From: Calamus simplicifolius
Lineage: Eukaryota > Streptophyta > Magnoliopsida > Arecales > Arecaceae
Length of the DNA stretch: 64,000 bases
Direction of reading: 5' to 3'
Assembly (NCBI GenBank): GCA_900491605.1
Contig: UESW01001520.1
Span: forward strand, 1 to 64,000
Under the pieces are notes generated by a model. That model made no database searches. It was not told the DNA's origin and saw nothing but the letters and a program-made list of their open reading frames with translations. Position numbers and translations under genes: made by a program. Shown here piece after piece: positions 10,704 to 21,858 of the stretch (positions are counted from its first letter, which is position 1; each line of letters opens with the position of its first letter).

Positions 10704-11023
10704 GAGGATCACCTGATCGTTAGGGAGGAGCATCGTGGGCCCGAAGGTCGTTGGGATTCGAATCCAGTTTGTTACGAGTCTGGTAGGATCCGTATCCGGT
10801 TAGTTAGTGGATCGACGGCTGGGAGAGCTTGTTGCTGCCTAGGGATCTGACGGGGCGTAGGTCCCAAAGTGTTAGGCTCCCTTAGGCCACTTTCTGATAT
10901 GATTTCCGCTTAGGATCTCGGAAGTTTGGGCTTTCCCGCATCGAATTCTGTGGAGGGGGTAGTGTCGCTCGGACTGAGCTGAGCTAAAACGGCAGCCTAG
11001 CAATCAGGCCAAGGAGGGAGATA

Positions 11024-11460
11024 GGTCGGTTAGAAGAACCGACAGACGAAGGTCAATAGCTCGGCTGGGGCCGAGAGACGGGATAGGTCGGCTGGAGGAG
11101 CCGACAGACGAAGACCGATAGCTCGGCTGGGGCCGAGAGATAGGGTAGGTCGGCTGGAGGAGCCGACAGAAGGAGGTTGATAGCTCGGCTGGGGCCGAGA
11201 GACGAGGTAGGTCGGCTGGAGGAGCCGACAGAAGGAGGTCGATGGCTCGGCTGGGGCCGAGAGACGGGATAGGTCGGCTGAAGGAGCCGACAGAAGGAGG
11301 TTGATAGCTCGGCTGGGGCCGAGAGACGAGGTAGGTCGGCTGGAGGAGCCGACAGAAGGAGGTCGATGGCTCGGCTGGGGCCGAGAGATGGGATAGGTCG
11401 GTTGAAGGAGCCGACAGAAGGAGGTTGATAGCTCGGCTGGGTCGAGAGATGGGATAAGTC
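11024..11460. repeat. 62-bp minisatellite within the Tat LTR (about 7 copies)
   Basis: GGTCGG marks recur at 11024, 11086, 11148, 11210, 11272, 11334 and 11396, exactly 62 bp apart. Each unit contains small inverted motifs: GGTCGGCTGGAGGAGCCGAC and CTCGGCTGGGGCCGAG, both hairpin-forming. Units differ at only a few positions, suggesting recent amplification. Long proline/serine-rich frames across it are an artefact of the repeat. Confidence 0.9.
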
Positions 11461-11609
11461 GGCACCTCGAGGACCCCTGGTTCGGTGGGGGGCTGGAGTA
11501 TCTCAATTCACCGACCTATCCTTGGCGGGCGTCGCTCAATCGAACGGAATCAGGGCTGACCTTAGCCGCGTGCACGATTAATGACGCATGACGATTTTAC
11601 CTTCCAACA

Positions 11610-13289
11610 AGTTGAAATAAGACTTATTTATTTTTGAGAAAGAACTTTGTGTATCTAGCATGATGATGATTATGTATAATAAAAATAATTTTATTTTTTT
11701 TATGTATATATACAAGCATGTAGTCCATAAGTGAATGCAATGTGTCCTCGAAGATTTTTCCTTGGCATTGAAATTTTAATTCCAGCATCGGACTCTTGCC
11801 GTACGAAATTTTTATTTTGAGGCAAAGTTTGGCGGCTCACCAGGGCCCAGGCACGCTGGTAAAACTCCGTAGAATTCAGAGTTTTATGGGAGTACGCAAT
11901 GGAATTGGGAGTTGAAACCTCGACTTGCCAAACTTGGGCTACCAGGTCAAATGATACCATAAATTGAAAATATCTTTCTGCATTAAATGGGCACTCAATT
12001 GATAACATGTGCCAATAATTATAGTTATCAAAACTGATTGATTGAGTTGATTGAACCAAAATTCGAAAGCTAAGATATCCAATTTTAACATAAAATTGAA
12101 TATATAAATAATTTTAAATAATTAGATCAACTATTCAGTTCATCTGTAAATCGATCAATCCAATTCAAATCAGAAAATCATAGATTTTATTATCATATTA
12201 ATCTTAAATTTTTTATTAAAAATTAATTTTTATTAATATAAATATATTTTTATATTAAAATAACTTATCGATGATTTAATTAGTGATTCAACGATTGAAC
12301 CAGTAATCCGATGATCCGAGTCTTTGATCGGATAAATATTCGAACCGAATTTAACAACTATAACTATAAATTATATATATTATATAAAAAAATAAAATTA
12401 TTTTTAGTCTACATGATTATATATGAGTGCAATCAATTATCATGATGCGTATACCGCATGATGCATAAAGTTTTTTTTTTAAAAAAAAAATTGCTTTGCA
12501 TGGGCACCACGCTTTTACATCCACGTTTGTTGATGAGTACGGCAACCCGCCACTTAGCTCTGCTTTCCATTTGGGTCACCAGCTAAAAAATTTTCGTATT
12601 TTCAAATAATTCACAATTAAAGCTACGGAAAATGGCTTCACGTTTCGTGGAGGTACTAATCAAAATCTTCAGCAGAACTTTTCTTAAATGTTGGTCAAGA
12701 AAGGAAAAGGCTAAAAAGTTGATGAAAGGATAACGCTAGCGGACTTTTACAATGAGAGCTTTTTCTCCTTGCGCACAAACTTGCAGAATAAAAAATGGGT
12801 AGAATTTTTTTTTTCTTAATAGCATGTGGAATTTCATGGACGGACTCATTTTCTCAAAAGCATCCACGTGTAAACTCTGCAAAATACCCCAGGTGATAAG
12901 TGGTGGCGTCATAAAAGGTCCATGAATAGACGGAATTATGCTGCCTCTCATATTCGGTCCACGGATGTTTATGTGCAATATATCAAATAAATTGTTATGA
13001 TATAATTTAATATAGAGAGGGTGGATATATCTTAATTACTATTCCTACGAGAGTCCATATTTATGTGTATTTAGCTCTATCACGTTTATATATCAAATAG
13101 ATTTGGTATAGGATCAAAGAATTCAAGCAATACTTGTTGACTGATCATTTTAGAAAAATTCTCTTTTATTTCTAATGGTATCAAGGCAAATCATGGCTCA
13201 CGTGGATCAAGAAATACTATAAGAAAGGACATTTAGGAATAATCATGAACCAATTAGGGTGTTTATGATTAGATTTAGATTTGAATTAT
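11610..13289. other. AT-rich intergenic stretch, no recognised gene
   Basis: I see no recognisable gene or complete element here. A minus-strand frame at 11700-12059 (119 codons) resembles nothing I know and lacks domain motifs. The stretch includes A/T runs (12471-12490) and a direct flank (AGTTG) of the Tat element. It may contain decayed transposon sequence. Confidence 0.5.
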
Positions 13290-13760
13290 TAGCTTGGTAA
13301 AGATGTAGAGTTCTGAATAGAATGTGAGAGCTCATGTGCCTAGTCCTACATCGATTATGCATCAGGTAGATCTTAGATATTTATACAAAGTCAAAAATAA
13401 AAATAATGTAAACAATATCTTCTAGCTAACCTTTTTAGAGGAGGTCCTGCATGCTTGCATTATCATGAATAGTATCAAAACAAATCTAGCCTATGACCCA
13501 TATAACTTAAAAGACCCTGTAGGCAAACTCTTTTGAGGCTGGCAATAGGTTGATCATAATATTTGTCATTGAATTTAAATCTTTAACTTGGCGAGAATGC
13601 TAGAGCTTAAAAGGAAGGAATATATGAGAGTCCATATTAGTGCATGTTTACTTTCTTATAGATTATACGTTGGATCGATCTTGAATTTTTATATAGACTA
13701 AGAAATATATAATACCTTTTGATAAGCTTTTTTTAGAAGGTGATAAGGCCTAAATCAGGT
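13290..13760 (+). repeat. TRIM-like LTR retroelement relic
   Basis: Two diverged copies of an LTR-like segment are seen: about 13330-13465 (CCTAGTCCTACATCGATTAT, TATTTATACAAAG) and about 13625-13760 (ATAGATTATACGTTGGAT, TTTTTATATAGACTAAG). Between them, at about 13472, AATAGTATCAAAACAAA resembles a decayed initiator-methionine-tRNA primer site directly after the first copy. The short size and absence of coding capacity fit a TRIM. Divergence makes the ends uncertain. Confidence 0.4.
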
Positions 13761-13828
13761 GATGTCTCTAAATAATAACAAGAAGCTAATAGTATGATCA
13801 AAAAGTAAAGGAACTAGTAAGACCGACA

Positions 13829-14880
13829 ATGGGCACCATCACAAATAGACGAATCAGTGAATCCAGCAATGAAACCTATAGAATGAAAGGAGAGTGCAAG
13901 AGGAAGGTCTCCAAGATCCATCCCAAGAAGGAATACTCTGATGCTCAAGTTAATAAGGAGATTTTATTGGTGGTGGCTCAGAGAGGATGCTCTAGAGCCT
14001 TAGGGTTTCTCAAAGAGTGATAGAGTTTTCTTTTCTTCTTACCGTTGAAAACTTGTTTCTTCTTGAATAACCCATACAACCTATGCAAGTGGTGATAGAG
14101 AAGTACGATTGTGTCATTAATGAGTTCTATGGATAACCAGTCTCATAAAAGATATGAAGAAGAATATGTAGGTTAGCTACTCCGAGACTAAGAAAGTTAG
14201 GGCATTCTTCAACCATGAAGTGGAGAGGTTAAGGAGGGAGCTCTATGAGATGAAGGAGAAGCTCGAGGCTAATGTAAGTCTAGTAGCGAAGGCTAAATCT
14301 AGGGCTAATCTGTCTAAGGAGCAAGTAGCATGGGTTCGAGGTAAAGGAGAAGCTCAAGGCTAGGTTGAGGCTCATAGTGGAGGCTAACTATAGGGCTAAC
14401 CTAGCTAAGAAGAAGGCAACATGGGACGAACATAGTCAATCAAGGTAGTGAAAAACTTCAAGGCATTAGTGAATATAAGGATGAATTGGCAATATGTTGT
14501 TGTGGCATTCTCCAAGAATCAGAATAAAGTAAAGAATAAGATCCTCACTCGCTATTCTAATATTGATTTGTCTTTTACTAGCTACAATGAGGAAGGAGAG
14601 GGAGGGTAAGGTGTACCTTTAGCAACTGACAAAGAATATGTAGTCAATGAAGGCTTGGGCAAGGATGCCATGGTCAACGACGTAGTGCTTGATGTTAGAA
14701 GTCACGACATCCTTAGGAATAGAGTAGAATGGTAGGATGCTAGAGTTGCCAAGGCTATTATTACTACTGAAATCACTGCTCCCTAGATGATTAAGGCAAC
14801 TAAAGAGCGAAAGTGTGCTAAGGTTGCCTCCCCTGTGTTAACTTTTCTTAGGACTATTTCTTTCCTTGTCTCGTTTTAGT
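13829..14880 (+). pseudogene. Antisense additional ORF of a Tat element (coiled-coil protein), decayed
   Basis: The region reads on the plus strand, opposite to the surrounding pol relic. Coiled-coil-like pieces are visible (EVERLRRELYEMKEKLEANV near 14210; KEKLKARLRLIVEANYRANL near 14345, an apparent internal repeat). Near 14440-14590 comes a block reading KVVKNFKALVNIRMNWQYVV and later NIDLSFTSYNEE, like the C-terminal part of proteins encoded antisense between pol and the 3' LTR in some Tat elements. Many stops and shifts interrupt it. A 3'-UTR-like T-rich stretch follows to about 14945. The match to the family comes from memory of its style, not a search. Confidence 0.45.
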
Positions 14881-15189
14881 TGTATCAACTTTTTTGCATT
14901 ATGATTATGTAAATCTTTTAACAACAATAAATGATCTTTTTTCTCTAATTGTGCTGAGCTCTTATTTCTTGTTTAGCCAATTAACACTACTTTGACCAAA
15001 GATTGATCGTTAGCAAGTCAATTCTTCTAATTACATATCAATGATGAGTAGGCTTCTAATAAAGTAAGCTCTTTAGAAATTATTCATCAACTGATCAGTT
15101 CTATTCAAGCTGATCTAGCTCTAATTCATCTGAGCTCATAACTAATCAATATAAAGGAAAAAGAAAAAAGTTAAGTTATAGATCATAAC

Positions 15190-15990
15190 CTTACTACCTC
15201 AGTGAATTATAAGGTTTTCACTCTCCCATCCTCGATAGTTTTTAAGGTTGAACTCTTCCCACCTTAAGCAAGTTTTGAGCCTAGTAGGATCTCCCATCTT
15301 AAGTATCATTTGGGGTTAATTAACCTTATTTACCTTAATAAGTTGTGAGCTTTGTATGTTCCCATTATTAACAAAATATAGGATTATGCTTTTCACATCT
15401 TAAGTGAGCTACGAGCTTCAAGAGCCCTACATCCTAAAAGAGTAGTAAGCTTCATTTATCTCTTTCCATCCAAAGCAAGTTATAAGCGTTAGAGCTCTTC
15501 CCATCTTTAGTAAGTTATGAAGATTGTGCTCTTCCCATCTTAGAAGAGTTTTAAGCCTTGTGGCCTCTCCTAACCTAAGCCAGCTATAAGCTATGTTTAT
15601 CTCCTCCCATTTAAAGTGAGTTATTAGCCTTATGATCTTTTTCCTTTTCTTTTTTTTTAGTGGTAAGTTACAATCATACCTAGCTCTTTCCATTCTTGAT
15701 ACATTCTATTCTTGATGAGTTGTGAACTGTATCCAGCTATTCTCATCCAAGGAAATTTATGAGCTATATTGGGTTATCTCATACGAGGTAAACTATTAGC
15801 TTACTAGCCTTCCATCTTTAACGAGTCACCTTGCTCTCCCATTTGAGGGAGATCATGAGCATGTTAGTCCCTCATCCTCAATGATTTTTAAACATTCGTT
15901 GAAATGAACAACTCTCCTAACCTATGAGTTTTGAGTTGGTACTTAGGAAGAATTTACATTTAGGCTTTTGACTTTCCCATCATGTGAGTT
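15190..15990. repeat. Degenerate tandem-like repeats, about 50-60 bp units
   Basis: Variants of CTCTTCCCATCTTAAG followed by AGTTATGAGCCTT recur about every 50-60 bp (for example near 15250, 15290, 15490, 15530, 15560, 15610, 15780 and 15840). The array lies between the antisense ORF relic and the end of integrase of the decayed Tat element. Some plant Tat elements carry tandem repeats in this region. Confidence 0.5.
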
Positions 15991-16149
15991 ATGAGTCGAT
16001 ACACCAGTTTTTAGGGAACATACTATTCATTAATTGAAAGAAATGGACTAATTATATTAAAGTGAATATGAGTTTACTTAGAATTTAATTAGAAAACTTA
16101 TCACAATTGTTCAAAGGAAGTATATCCTTAGGTTTTCTAAATTTTAGGT

Positions 16150-16900
16150 CATTAATATTGGTGTATCATTAAATCTTTCTAGCTTGTAGGTACTTAATTG
16201 GCATCTTGCTGATAACTTCCATCTAAGCATATGCTTTAGCTTTTCCTAGGAGTAGATCTCCTATCTTTAAGAGTCTCTTTTTAGCTTTAAAGTTGTAGTA
16301 CCTTACTATTATTTGCTGACATGCTATTGCTTAGATCTGCACCTATTCTCTAAGTTCAGCCATAGGATATAGGTTAGTATTGAATTTTATGGGATGTCAT
16401 TTCTATCTCCATTGGAATAACTATCTATATCTCAAATGTAAGGTTGAATAATATATCACATATTAGAGTCCTAAACTTAGTTCTATATACCCATAATACA
16501 TTTAGCACTTATCACCCTTTCACACCAAATTCTATGCATCCTCCTTCATGGTTGGCTAATAGTAGCCTTATTTGAGGACTTTATAAGCAAGCAGCCTTTT
16601 CCTAAAATGTCTTCTACATATCTCTCGATGGACTTTATGTAGCACGAAGTTAGCCTTCGATGGCTTGAGGCATTTAAGGTAGGGTAAGGTGTAATGGGTT
16701 GTAAGATATTGGATCCTCCAAGCTTACTTCTTATCCTTAAGAAGCTTCTCGTATTGTAGCTATTCAATGATAAGGTCCATCTAGCTGATTTTGAGGTTGA
16801 CCTCAATTGTTATTTTTTTCTCTTCTATAATTCATCAGTCCATGATTTCAACATACAACGACCTCACTAGCTTGGGATAGTTTGAAGTTTAACGGGTGTC
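16150..16900 (-). pseudogene. pol: Tat integrase relic
   Basis: Minus-strand pieces near 16.3-16.5 kb read VLNVLWVYRTKFRT and VIPMEIEM in the correct order and spacing, the decayed forms of the blocks HHVLWAYRTTPR and VIPVEIGLP seen in the younger Tat copy (4865-6025). Upstream frames toward 16.9 kb are too damaged to read. Multiple stop codons are present. The assignment rests on comparison within this window. Confidence 0.55.
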
Positions 16901-16949
16901 AACTTGGGTGTTTTACTCTTAGAAAACCTATACAATTTTATGTTTCTCA

Positions 16950-17700
16950 AAGTTTCCGAGAAGCTCCTTCACCTTTTATAGGTATTTTGTCATCTTTTGC
17001 CTTTTCACTTCATTCTCTCCTCAAGCTTGGTTTATCATGAGTTGGAAGTCTCTGTGAATTTTGATCTTGGAGAACTTTAGTTCTTTAGCTAAGTCCAAAC
17101 TAGCAAGGAGTGCTTTATACTCCACTTCATTATTGGAGATAAAGTTAAGGATGCACTTAACTTTAACTCCTATTCCATGAGAATAAGGCTAACTCTACAT
17201 TTCCTCTTAGCTAAAACTCCATCCACATAGAGGAACCAGACTATTAGTTCTAATTCCATTTCTTGAAGGGCTTCTTACTTATAGCTAGAGCTGTGCATTC
17301 CACAGCAAAATATGCTTAGACTTGAGCTTTCATGGTAGGTTAGAAGTGACAATAGATATCATATTCTCTAAGCTTTACCAACCACTTTACCAATCATCTC
17401 AAAGTATTTAGATTTTATAGCACTCATTTAAGGGTTTATCAATCAACATGATGATAGTGCGAGCTTAGAAGTATGGCCTCAACTTCCAAGTTATGATCAC
17501 CGGTGCATAATTCACTTTCTTCACAATCTAGTAGCTTATCTTGGCTTCATGACACACTTTGTTGACATAGTAAATGGGTCTTTGGACTCCATACTCTTCC
17601 TTGAGTAGTATTGCACTTAGAGCTATATAAAGAGACCCATATACAAATAAAGGACTTTTTTAGGGGTAAGCTTCATGTTGCTTCAAGCAATTGAAGATTG
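16950..17700 (-). pseudogene. pol: Tat RNase H domains relic
   Basis: At about 17.1 kb the minus strand reads NNEVEYKALLASLDLAKEL, a decayed copy of the second-RNase H block NNEAEYEALLAGLRIA of the younger element. At 17.5-17.7 kb a classic RNase H is suggested by YYVNKVCHEAKISY-like sequence. Both lie in the order expected for a Tat polyprotein. The reading frame is broken repeatedly. Confidence 0.5.
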
Positions 17701-17749
17701 CCTCACACTCATCAATCTACTAAAATTTCTTAATGTTCCTAAGGGCTTG

Positions 17750-18560
17750 GAACAATGGAAGGTACTTCTTAGTAGCCTTTGAAATAAATTGGCTAAGTGC
17801 CACCATTCAACAAGTTAACTTCTTCACTTTTTTTGCACTTCTTAAAGGAACCATGTCCAAGATGGCTTGGATTTTTTCTAGATTGGCCCCTATCCCTTTC
17901 TTAGTGATCATGAAGCCAAAAAACTTCCACGAGAAGATGCTAAATGCATACTTGTTAGGATTCAATTTCATATTGTAATGCCTCAGTATTCGAAAGATTT
18001 TTTTGAAGCCATCAACATATTGTTAGTAGTTCTTAGTCTTTGCTAATAAATAATCTATATACGCCTCTATATATTTTTGATTGATCTGACCTTTGAATAT
18101 TTTATCGATCAGATGTTGGTATGCAACTCCTATGTTTTTTGGCCTGAAGGGCATCATCTCACAGCAATATGTGCCTAGGTCAGTGATGAACATAATCTTT
18201 TCTTCATCTTCAGTATACATTTTATCCTAGTTATACGTCAAAAATGCATCCATGAAATTTAGCAACTTTTATCTCAAGGTGGCATGGATAAGCTGATCTA
18301 TATGAGATAGAGGGAAGTTACATTTAGGACAATCTTTATTGAGGTCCATAAAGTCAACATATTCTCTATTTACTATTAACCTTCTTCACTATGATAACAT
18401 TGGCCAGCCAATTCGACTAGTTCTCCTTTGAACCCAACTTTAGAGAGCTTGTCTCTTTCTTTTCAGATTGCATTTTATCTCTTTAAGGTAAAGTTCCTCT
18501 TCTTCTGATATATGGGCCTATAAGTCGATCTATATGTTTAGCTTACATACTACAACTTCA
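17750..18560 (-). pseudogene. pol: Tat reverse transcriptase relic
   Basis: The frame at 18220-18023 reads EDEEKIMFITDLGTYCCEMM, PFRPKNIGVAYQHLIDKIFK and AYIDYLLAKTKNY. This aligns with the younger copy's TAFITDRGTYCYR, MPFGLKNAGATYQRL and YVDDMLVKSK. The catalytic YVDD appears as YIDY, so the active site is lost. Flanking frames continue toward 18.5 kb (Tat-like RT N-terminus) and 17.75 kb (connection). Confidence 0.7.
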
Positions 18561-18779
18561 CAATCAATCCTTAGCATATCTGTATGGGTCTAAGCAAAAA
18601 CATCTGCCTACAAAAAGATTAGAAACTTATCTTTGACCTTTTCTAATAGGATGGATCTAACATGGACCACCTTTTATGAATTTTCCTTAGTTAGTAGTAC
18701 AAATACCGAATCCTCCATCAGCTTTCCTTCCTGCATCTCATATTTAATCCTTTAGTTGAATCTTTCTGTCGTAAGAATT

Positions 18780-19130
18780 TTTTTAACCTTTGCTTTCTCT
18801 TTCAGTATGACATATGACACTGCCTTGCCATTGCTTGAACTTCTTGGGCTTTTCGACTCTATTCGCAATGGGAAACTTCAACGAGAGATGGTAACTGAAT
18901 ATAACAACTTCTATAGCATTAAGGTTAGGATGCCTGAGGATGACTTTATAGGCGGAGGGAACCTTGATCATTAGGAAGTTTAGCATTATTGTGGTATGGT
19001 AAGGTTCCTGCTCGATCGTTACTGAGAAAGTAACGATTTTCTCTATTAGCTATTAAGAGGCAACTGATAGCCATAGTGCCCACTCCAATCTCATTTCTGA
19101 TGGTTGCAAAGCATGGTCTAGTCCTCAATG
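18780..19130 (-). pseudogene. pol: Tat protease relic
   Basis: Minus-strand frames read LNFLMIKVPSAYKVILRHPN and LNAIEVVIFSYHLSLKFPIA, matching the younger copy's DFLVTKLRSPYNAIFGRPGL and LKAIVSIPHLSMKFPT just after its protease active site. The active-site part should lie just upstream, toward 19.1 kb and beyond, but is not recognisable. Confidence 0.6.
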
Positions 19131-19170
19131 AAAGATATTACATGACAAAGTACAGTATTGGGGTGACAAG

Positions 19171-19775
19171 GGCCTTAATTAGTGTTTGATGGCCTATGGA
19201 TGTAGGCAAGGAGCCTGGGGCCTCCTGCTTGCTTGGAGCCTTTGCAATGGCCATCATTTGCTGGTTCCATCCATGGCCTCAATTGGAACATGTCAGCAAG
19301 ACCCTTTGGTTTTTTTTTCCAACCTAGGTGCAAAGGCATGTACTACGAAAACCATTCTAAAGCCCATAATATGATTTCCTCATTTGGGTGCATTCGCAAC
19401 CTCAAGCCTGCATGTCCACAGTCAAGGGCATCCATCACCTCCCACATGGTCGATGAGGCACACATGGATTCAAGATGGAAAAAAAAGCATGCTAATCTTT
19501 AATACCATGAAAAGGATGGGAGGGTAGATGGATTATCTGTATGCGATATATCTTAGATTGAAGACTTTTCTTCCGTGGTCACAGCTTCTTATATCCCTTG
19601 CACCTTTCGTACAAGGAACCTAATTACTAATAATGTTAGGTAGAGTAAAGTTACTATAGCCTCCCTTTTGATCTATGATCACACTATCATTCTTATCTCT
19701 GATAGTGAGATGTAGAGGTTTTATGTTTTTCTCCATTCAAAAGAATGAATCATTAGAATTTTATCTCCAATCTCA
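19171..19775. other. Unassigned stretch between Tat relic and hAT element
   Basis: Two overlapping plus-strand frames (19186-19374 and 19233-19502) show no known motif. By position this could be decayed gag or leader of the old Tat element. No primer site or LTR edge is recognisable. Confidence 0.4.
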
Positions 19776-19783
19776 GTACAATT
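19776..19783. repeat. Target-site duplication GTACAATT, left copy
   Basis: Identical to 21859-21866, on either side of the hAT-like element at 19784-21858. Confidence 0.8.
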
Positions 19784-19920
19784 TAGGGCTGAAAATGGAT
19801 CGGATACTGATCGGATAGTAGTATATCCATATTTGTATCCATATTTTTTAACGGATACGAATACTAAACGGATATTAAAATTCATATCCATATTTATTCT
19901 AAACGGATACGAATACGAAT

Positions 19921-20170
19921 CGGATATCAAGTATATTCCTATTTATTATATACGGATACGGATACGAATCGGATATCCAGCATATCCATATTTATTATAT
20001 ACGGATATGGATACGAATGGGATATCCAGCATATCCTCCATATTTATTATATATGGATACGGATACGAATTGGATATCCAGCATATCCATATTTATTATA
20101 TACGGATACTAATACGAATCGGATATCAAGCATATCCATATTTATTATATACGGATACTGATACGGATAT
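19921..20170. repeat. 49-bp subterminal tandem repeat of the hAT-like element (about 5 copies)
   Basis: CGGATATC marks at 19921 and 19970 and later copies are 49 bp apart. Each unit contains CATATCCATATTTATTATAT and GGATACGGATACGAAT. Repeated short motifs near hAT ends are known transposase-binding regions. Translated frames across it are repetitive artefacts. Confidence 0.85.
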
Positions 20171-20593
20171 GAAGATAGAAATTTCTATGATCTCATGATG
20201 GTGCTATATGATGAATAGTTGTGAAAGAGTTAATAAATAAAGGAATACTAAAGAAGCTACTAAACTCCCTACTGTCTACCACAAGAGCAAAACATAGGCT
20301 ATGATGTCGAAAATATAGCAATGCAAGAGTCACATTCAAGCCAAGGTACATGATACATTTATCGTTGTCTATTGTCTAATGTGAGAATTGAGATGTAAAT
20401 ACCAAACATAATGATATGTCAACCCTTAAAAAGTTGTCAAATAGCGGTCATATTAAAAATTAGGTGCCTTGGCAGCCTTGCTCCAGAAGAAAGGACTGGC
20501 TGCAGCATTAAAAAAGAAGGGAAATAATGGCAAATAATCAAATGAAACACTGAAAGTCTGAAACAGAGTTACAGAGGGAGATTCGGGAGAAAG

Positions 20594-20968
20594 GTGGAAG
20601 TGATGAAAGTCACGAAACTCGTCGTCGTCGGAGATTATTACGGCCGAAGGGAGATGGATGAGATGAGAGTAATCAAAACCCTCGACCAGACATTTTCCGC
20701 CCTCTCCACCACCCTCCTCCTCCTCTTAGCCGCCTCAGCCGCCGCCGTAGTCTACCCGAATCAATATTCATCCATGGAATCAACGATAGCCTTCCAACTT
20801 GATCTGCTCATTGAGAGCGAATTCGCAATCATTGGAGTACTTCTGGCGGGTGACTGGGCGATGGACTGGTCGGGCATGGTGGGCACGAGGGCGAGCTCAG
20901 AACAGAGCAAAGAGTTAAGACTCGAGGGCGAGCTCAAAACATCCTCAAGAGAAGACTCGAAGGGCTGA
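20594..20968 (+). pseudogene. Unrecognised GC-rich reading frame in the hAT-like element cargo
   Basis: A 124-codon frame starts MEVMKVTKLVVVGDYYGRRE and contains a hydrophobic, membrane-like stretch (TTLLLLLAASAAAVVY, about residues 38-54), then a charged C-terminal part. I do not recognise the family. High GC content and codon-like composition relative to the AT-rich surroundings suggest it was captured from a host gene rather than being element-encoded. Other GC-rich sequence to about 21600 (including an unrecognised plus-strand frame at 21372-21731) shows no domain. It may be an exon with adjacent intron or UTR. Function is unknown. Confidence 0.35.
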
Positions 20969-21639
20969 AAAACCACCCCGGTGATGGGCCGGATGTCAGC
21001 CTTCGGCCTCGCCACCGGCCATGGCCACCACGGACCCATCCCTCGCCCTTCCAGGCTTCCCCTGGGCAACCTCAGAACATAGCAAAGAGAAGAGGTGGAA
21101 GGAAAGGAAGCTTGCTTGATGACGACCGAGCCGAACTGCCGAAGTCTAGGGAGGAACAGATCGTCAGATCGGATCCGAAGATTCCGAATGGATCGAACCC
21201 GAAGTTGTTGACTTTGATAAATTCGAACGGACCGAATAGATCAGTTGCTCTCCGTAATGGATCGCTCCTCCTCGACCATCGTGGCACCGTCTCCTTTGCT
21301 ACTCCGCGATGGATCGCTCCTCCTCGCTGTCACCGTGTCAGAAAGTCTGGACGTGAAAGGCGAAGAAAGAATTGAAGTCTGAAGAACTCAAGAACCGAAG
21401 GAAGTCTAGAAGTGGGAAGGGAGAGGGCTGTGCCAAAAAAAAAAAACAAACAAACGAAAGAAGAAACGGGAGCGGGAAGGGAGACTCTTCCCTTCTGCCA
21501 ACCGTATGCGATGTGTCGACGAATTCATCGTTCATGCGTCTCTTCACTCTCTTCGCAGTTCACTCTCGTCGCCCGGTGGTTTTGATTTTATTTTTTTACT
21601 TAAAAAATAGCTGTCGTCCGATGCCCGGGGCTTTGTTTC

Positions 21640-21857
21640 GAAATATTAACCGGATATATATAATAAAACGGATATATGTATTCGTATTTAAAAATATATA
21701 TACATTCATATTTGTATTTGTATCCGATTAATTTTTAAATTAAATATCCGAATTCGTATCCGAATCTGATTAAACTATAAAATAAATATCCGAATCTGAT
21801 ATGATTCAAATACGAATACGAATACGATCGAAGTTTATCCGATCCATTTTTAGCCCT
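21640..21857. repeat. Right subterminal region of the hAT-like element
   Basis: Repeated CGGATA and inverted TATCCGAAT/ATCCGATT motifs mirror the left subterminal array in inverse orientation but without a regular 49-bp period. They lead into the right inverted terminus. Confidence 0.6.
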
Positions 21858-21858
21858 A

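Larger units (their letters stand above)
4709..11609 (-). mobile_element. Tat-lineage Ty3/gypsy retrotransposon, minus strand, truncated at its 3' end
   Basis: Reading on the minus strand from 11609: 5' LTR, primer-binding site, gag, protease, reverse transcriptase, RNase H, a second plant-type RNase H, and integrase ending near 4890. The gypsy order (RT before integrase) and the second RNase H identify the Tat lineage. The region past integrase and the 3' LTR are missing because the Sirevirus was inserted at 4708/4709; they should lie left of the window. The right edge has CCAACA at 11604-11609 as the inverted LTR start, and the outer flank begins AGTTG. Several frame breaks show the copy is inactive. 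Confidence 0.85.
10365..11609 (-). repeat. 5' LTR of the Tat gypsy element
   Basis: The plus strand reads TGTTGTCGCC at 10365 and ends TTCCAACA at 11609; the element's LTR is the reverse complement, starting TGTTGG and ending ACAACA. Length is about 1245 bp. A minus-strand TATA box lies at 10696-10703 and a 62-bp tandem array fills 11024-11460, in U3. The partner LTR is outside the window, so no LTR divergence can be estimated. Confidence 0.75.
13800..19170 (-). mobile_element. Old, decayed Tat-type gypsy element
   Basis: Scattered minus-strand similarities occur in the order expected for a Tat element: protease near 18.8-19.1 kb, reverse transcriptase 17.75-18.56 kb, RNase H 17.45-17.7 kb, second RNase H about 17.0-17.3 kb, integrase about 16.2-16.9 kb. 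A plus-strand antisense ORF relic follows at 13.8-14.9 kb. Stops and shifts are everywhere, so it is much older than the Tat copy at 4709-11609. LTR boundaries were not found. Confidence 0.65.
19784..21858. mobile_element. Non-autonomous hAT-like element with GC-rich cargo
   Basis: Terminal inverted repeats TAGGGCTGAAAATGGATCGG (left) and the reverse complement of CCGATCCATTTTTAGCCCTA (right) match at 19 of 20 positions. They are flanked by the 8-bp duplication GTACAATT (19776-19783 and 21859-21866). An 8-bp duplication and TA-first termini fit the hAT superfamily. An A precedes both duplications, so a 9-bp MULE reading is possible, but then the termini are no longer symmetric. Subterminal regions are rich in GGATAC/GTATCC motifs. 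The interior (20570-21600) is far more GC-rich than the flanks and looks like captured host sequence; no transposase is encoded. Length is 2075 bp. Confidence 0.75.

Noticed and set aside
11024..11460. Regular repeat array considered as CRISPR
   Set aside because: Units are head-to-tail 62-bp copies without unique spacers, inside a plant LTR.
11004..11506. Two overlapping 150-codon minus-strand frames with repeated CRLLQPTYP-type peptides
   Set aside because: They are translations of the 62-bp minisatellite in an LTR; a 62-bp period shifts frame every unit and there is no codon-level conservation.
19833..20198. 121-codon frame rich in Tyr/Ile repeats
   Set aside because: Translation of the 49-bp subterminal repeat of the hAT-like element.
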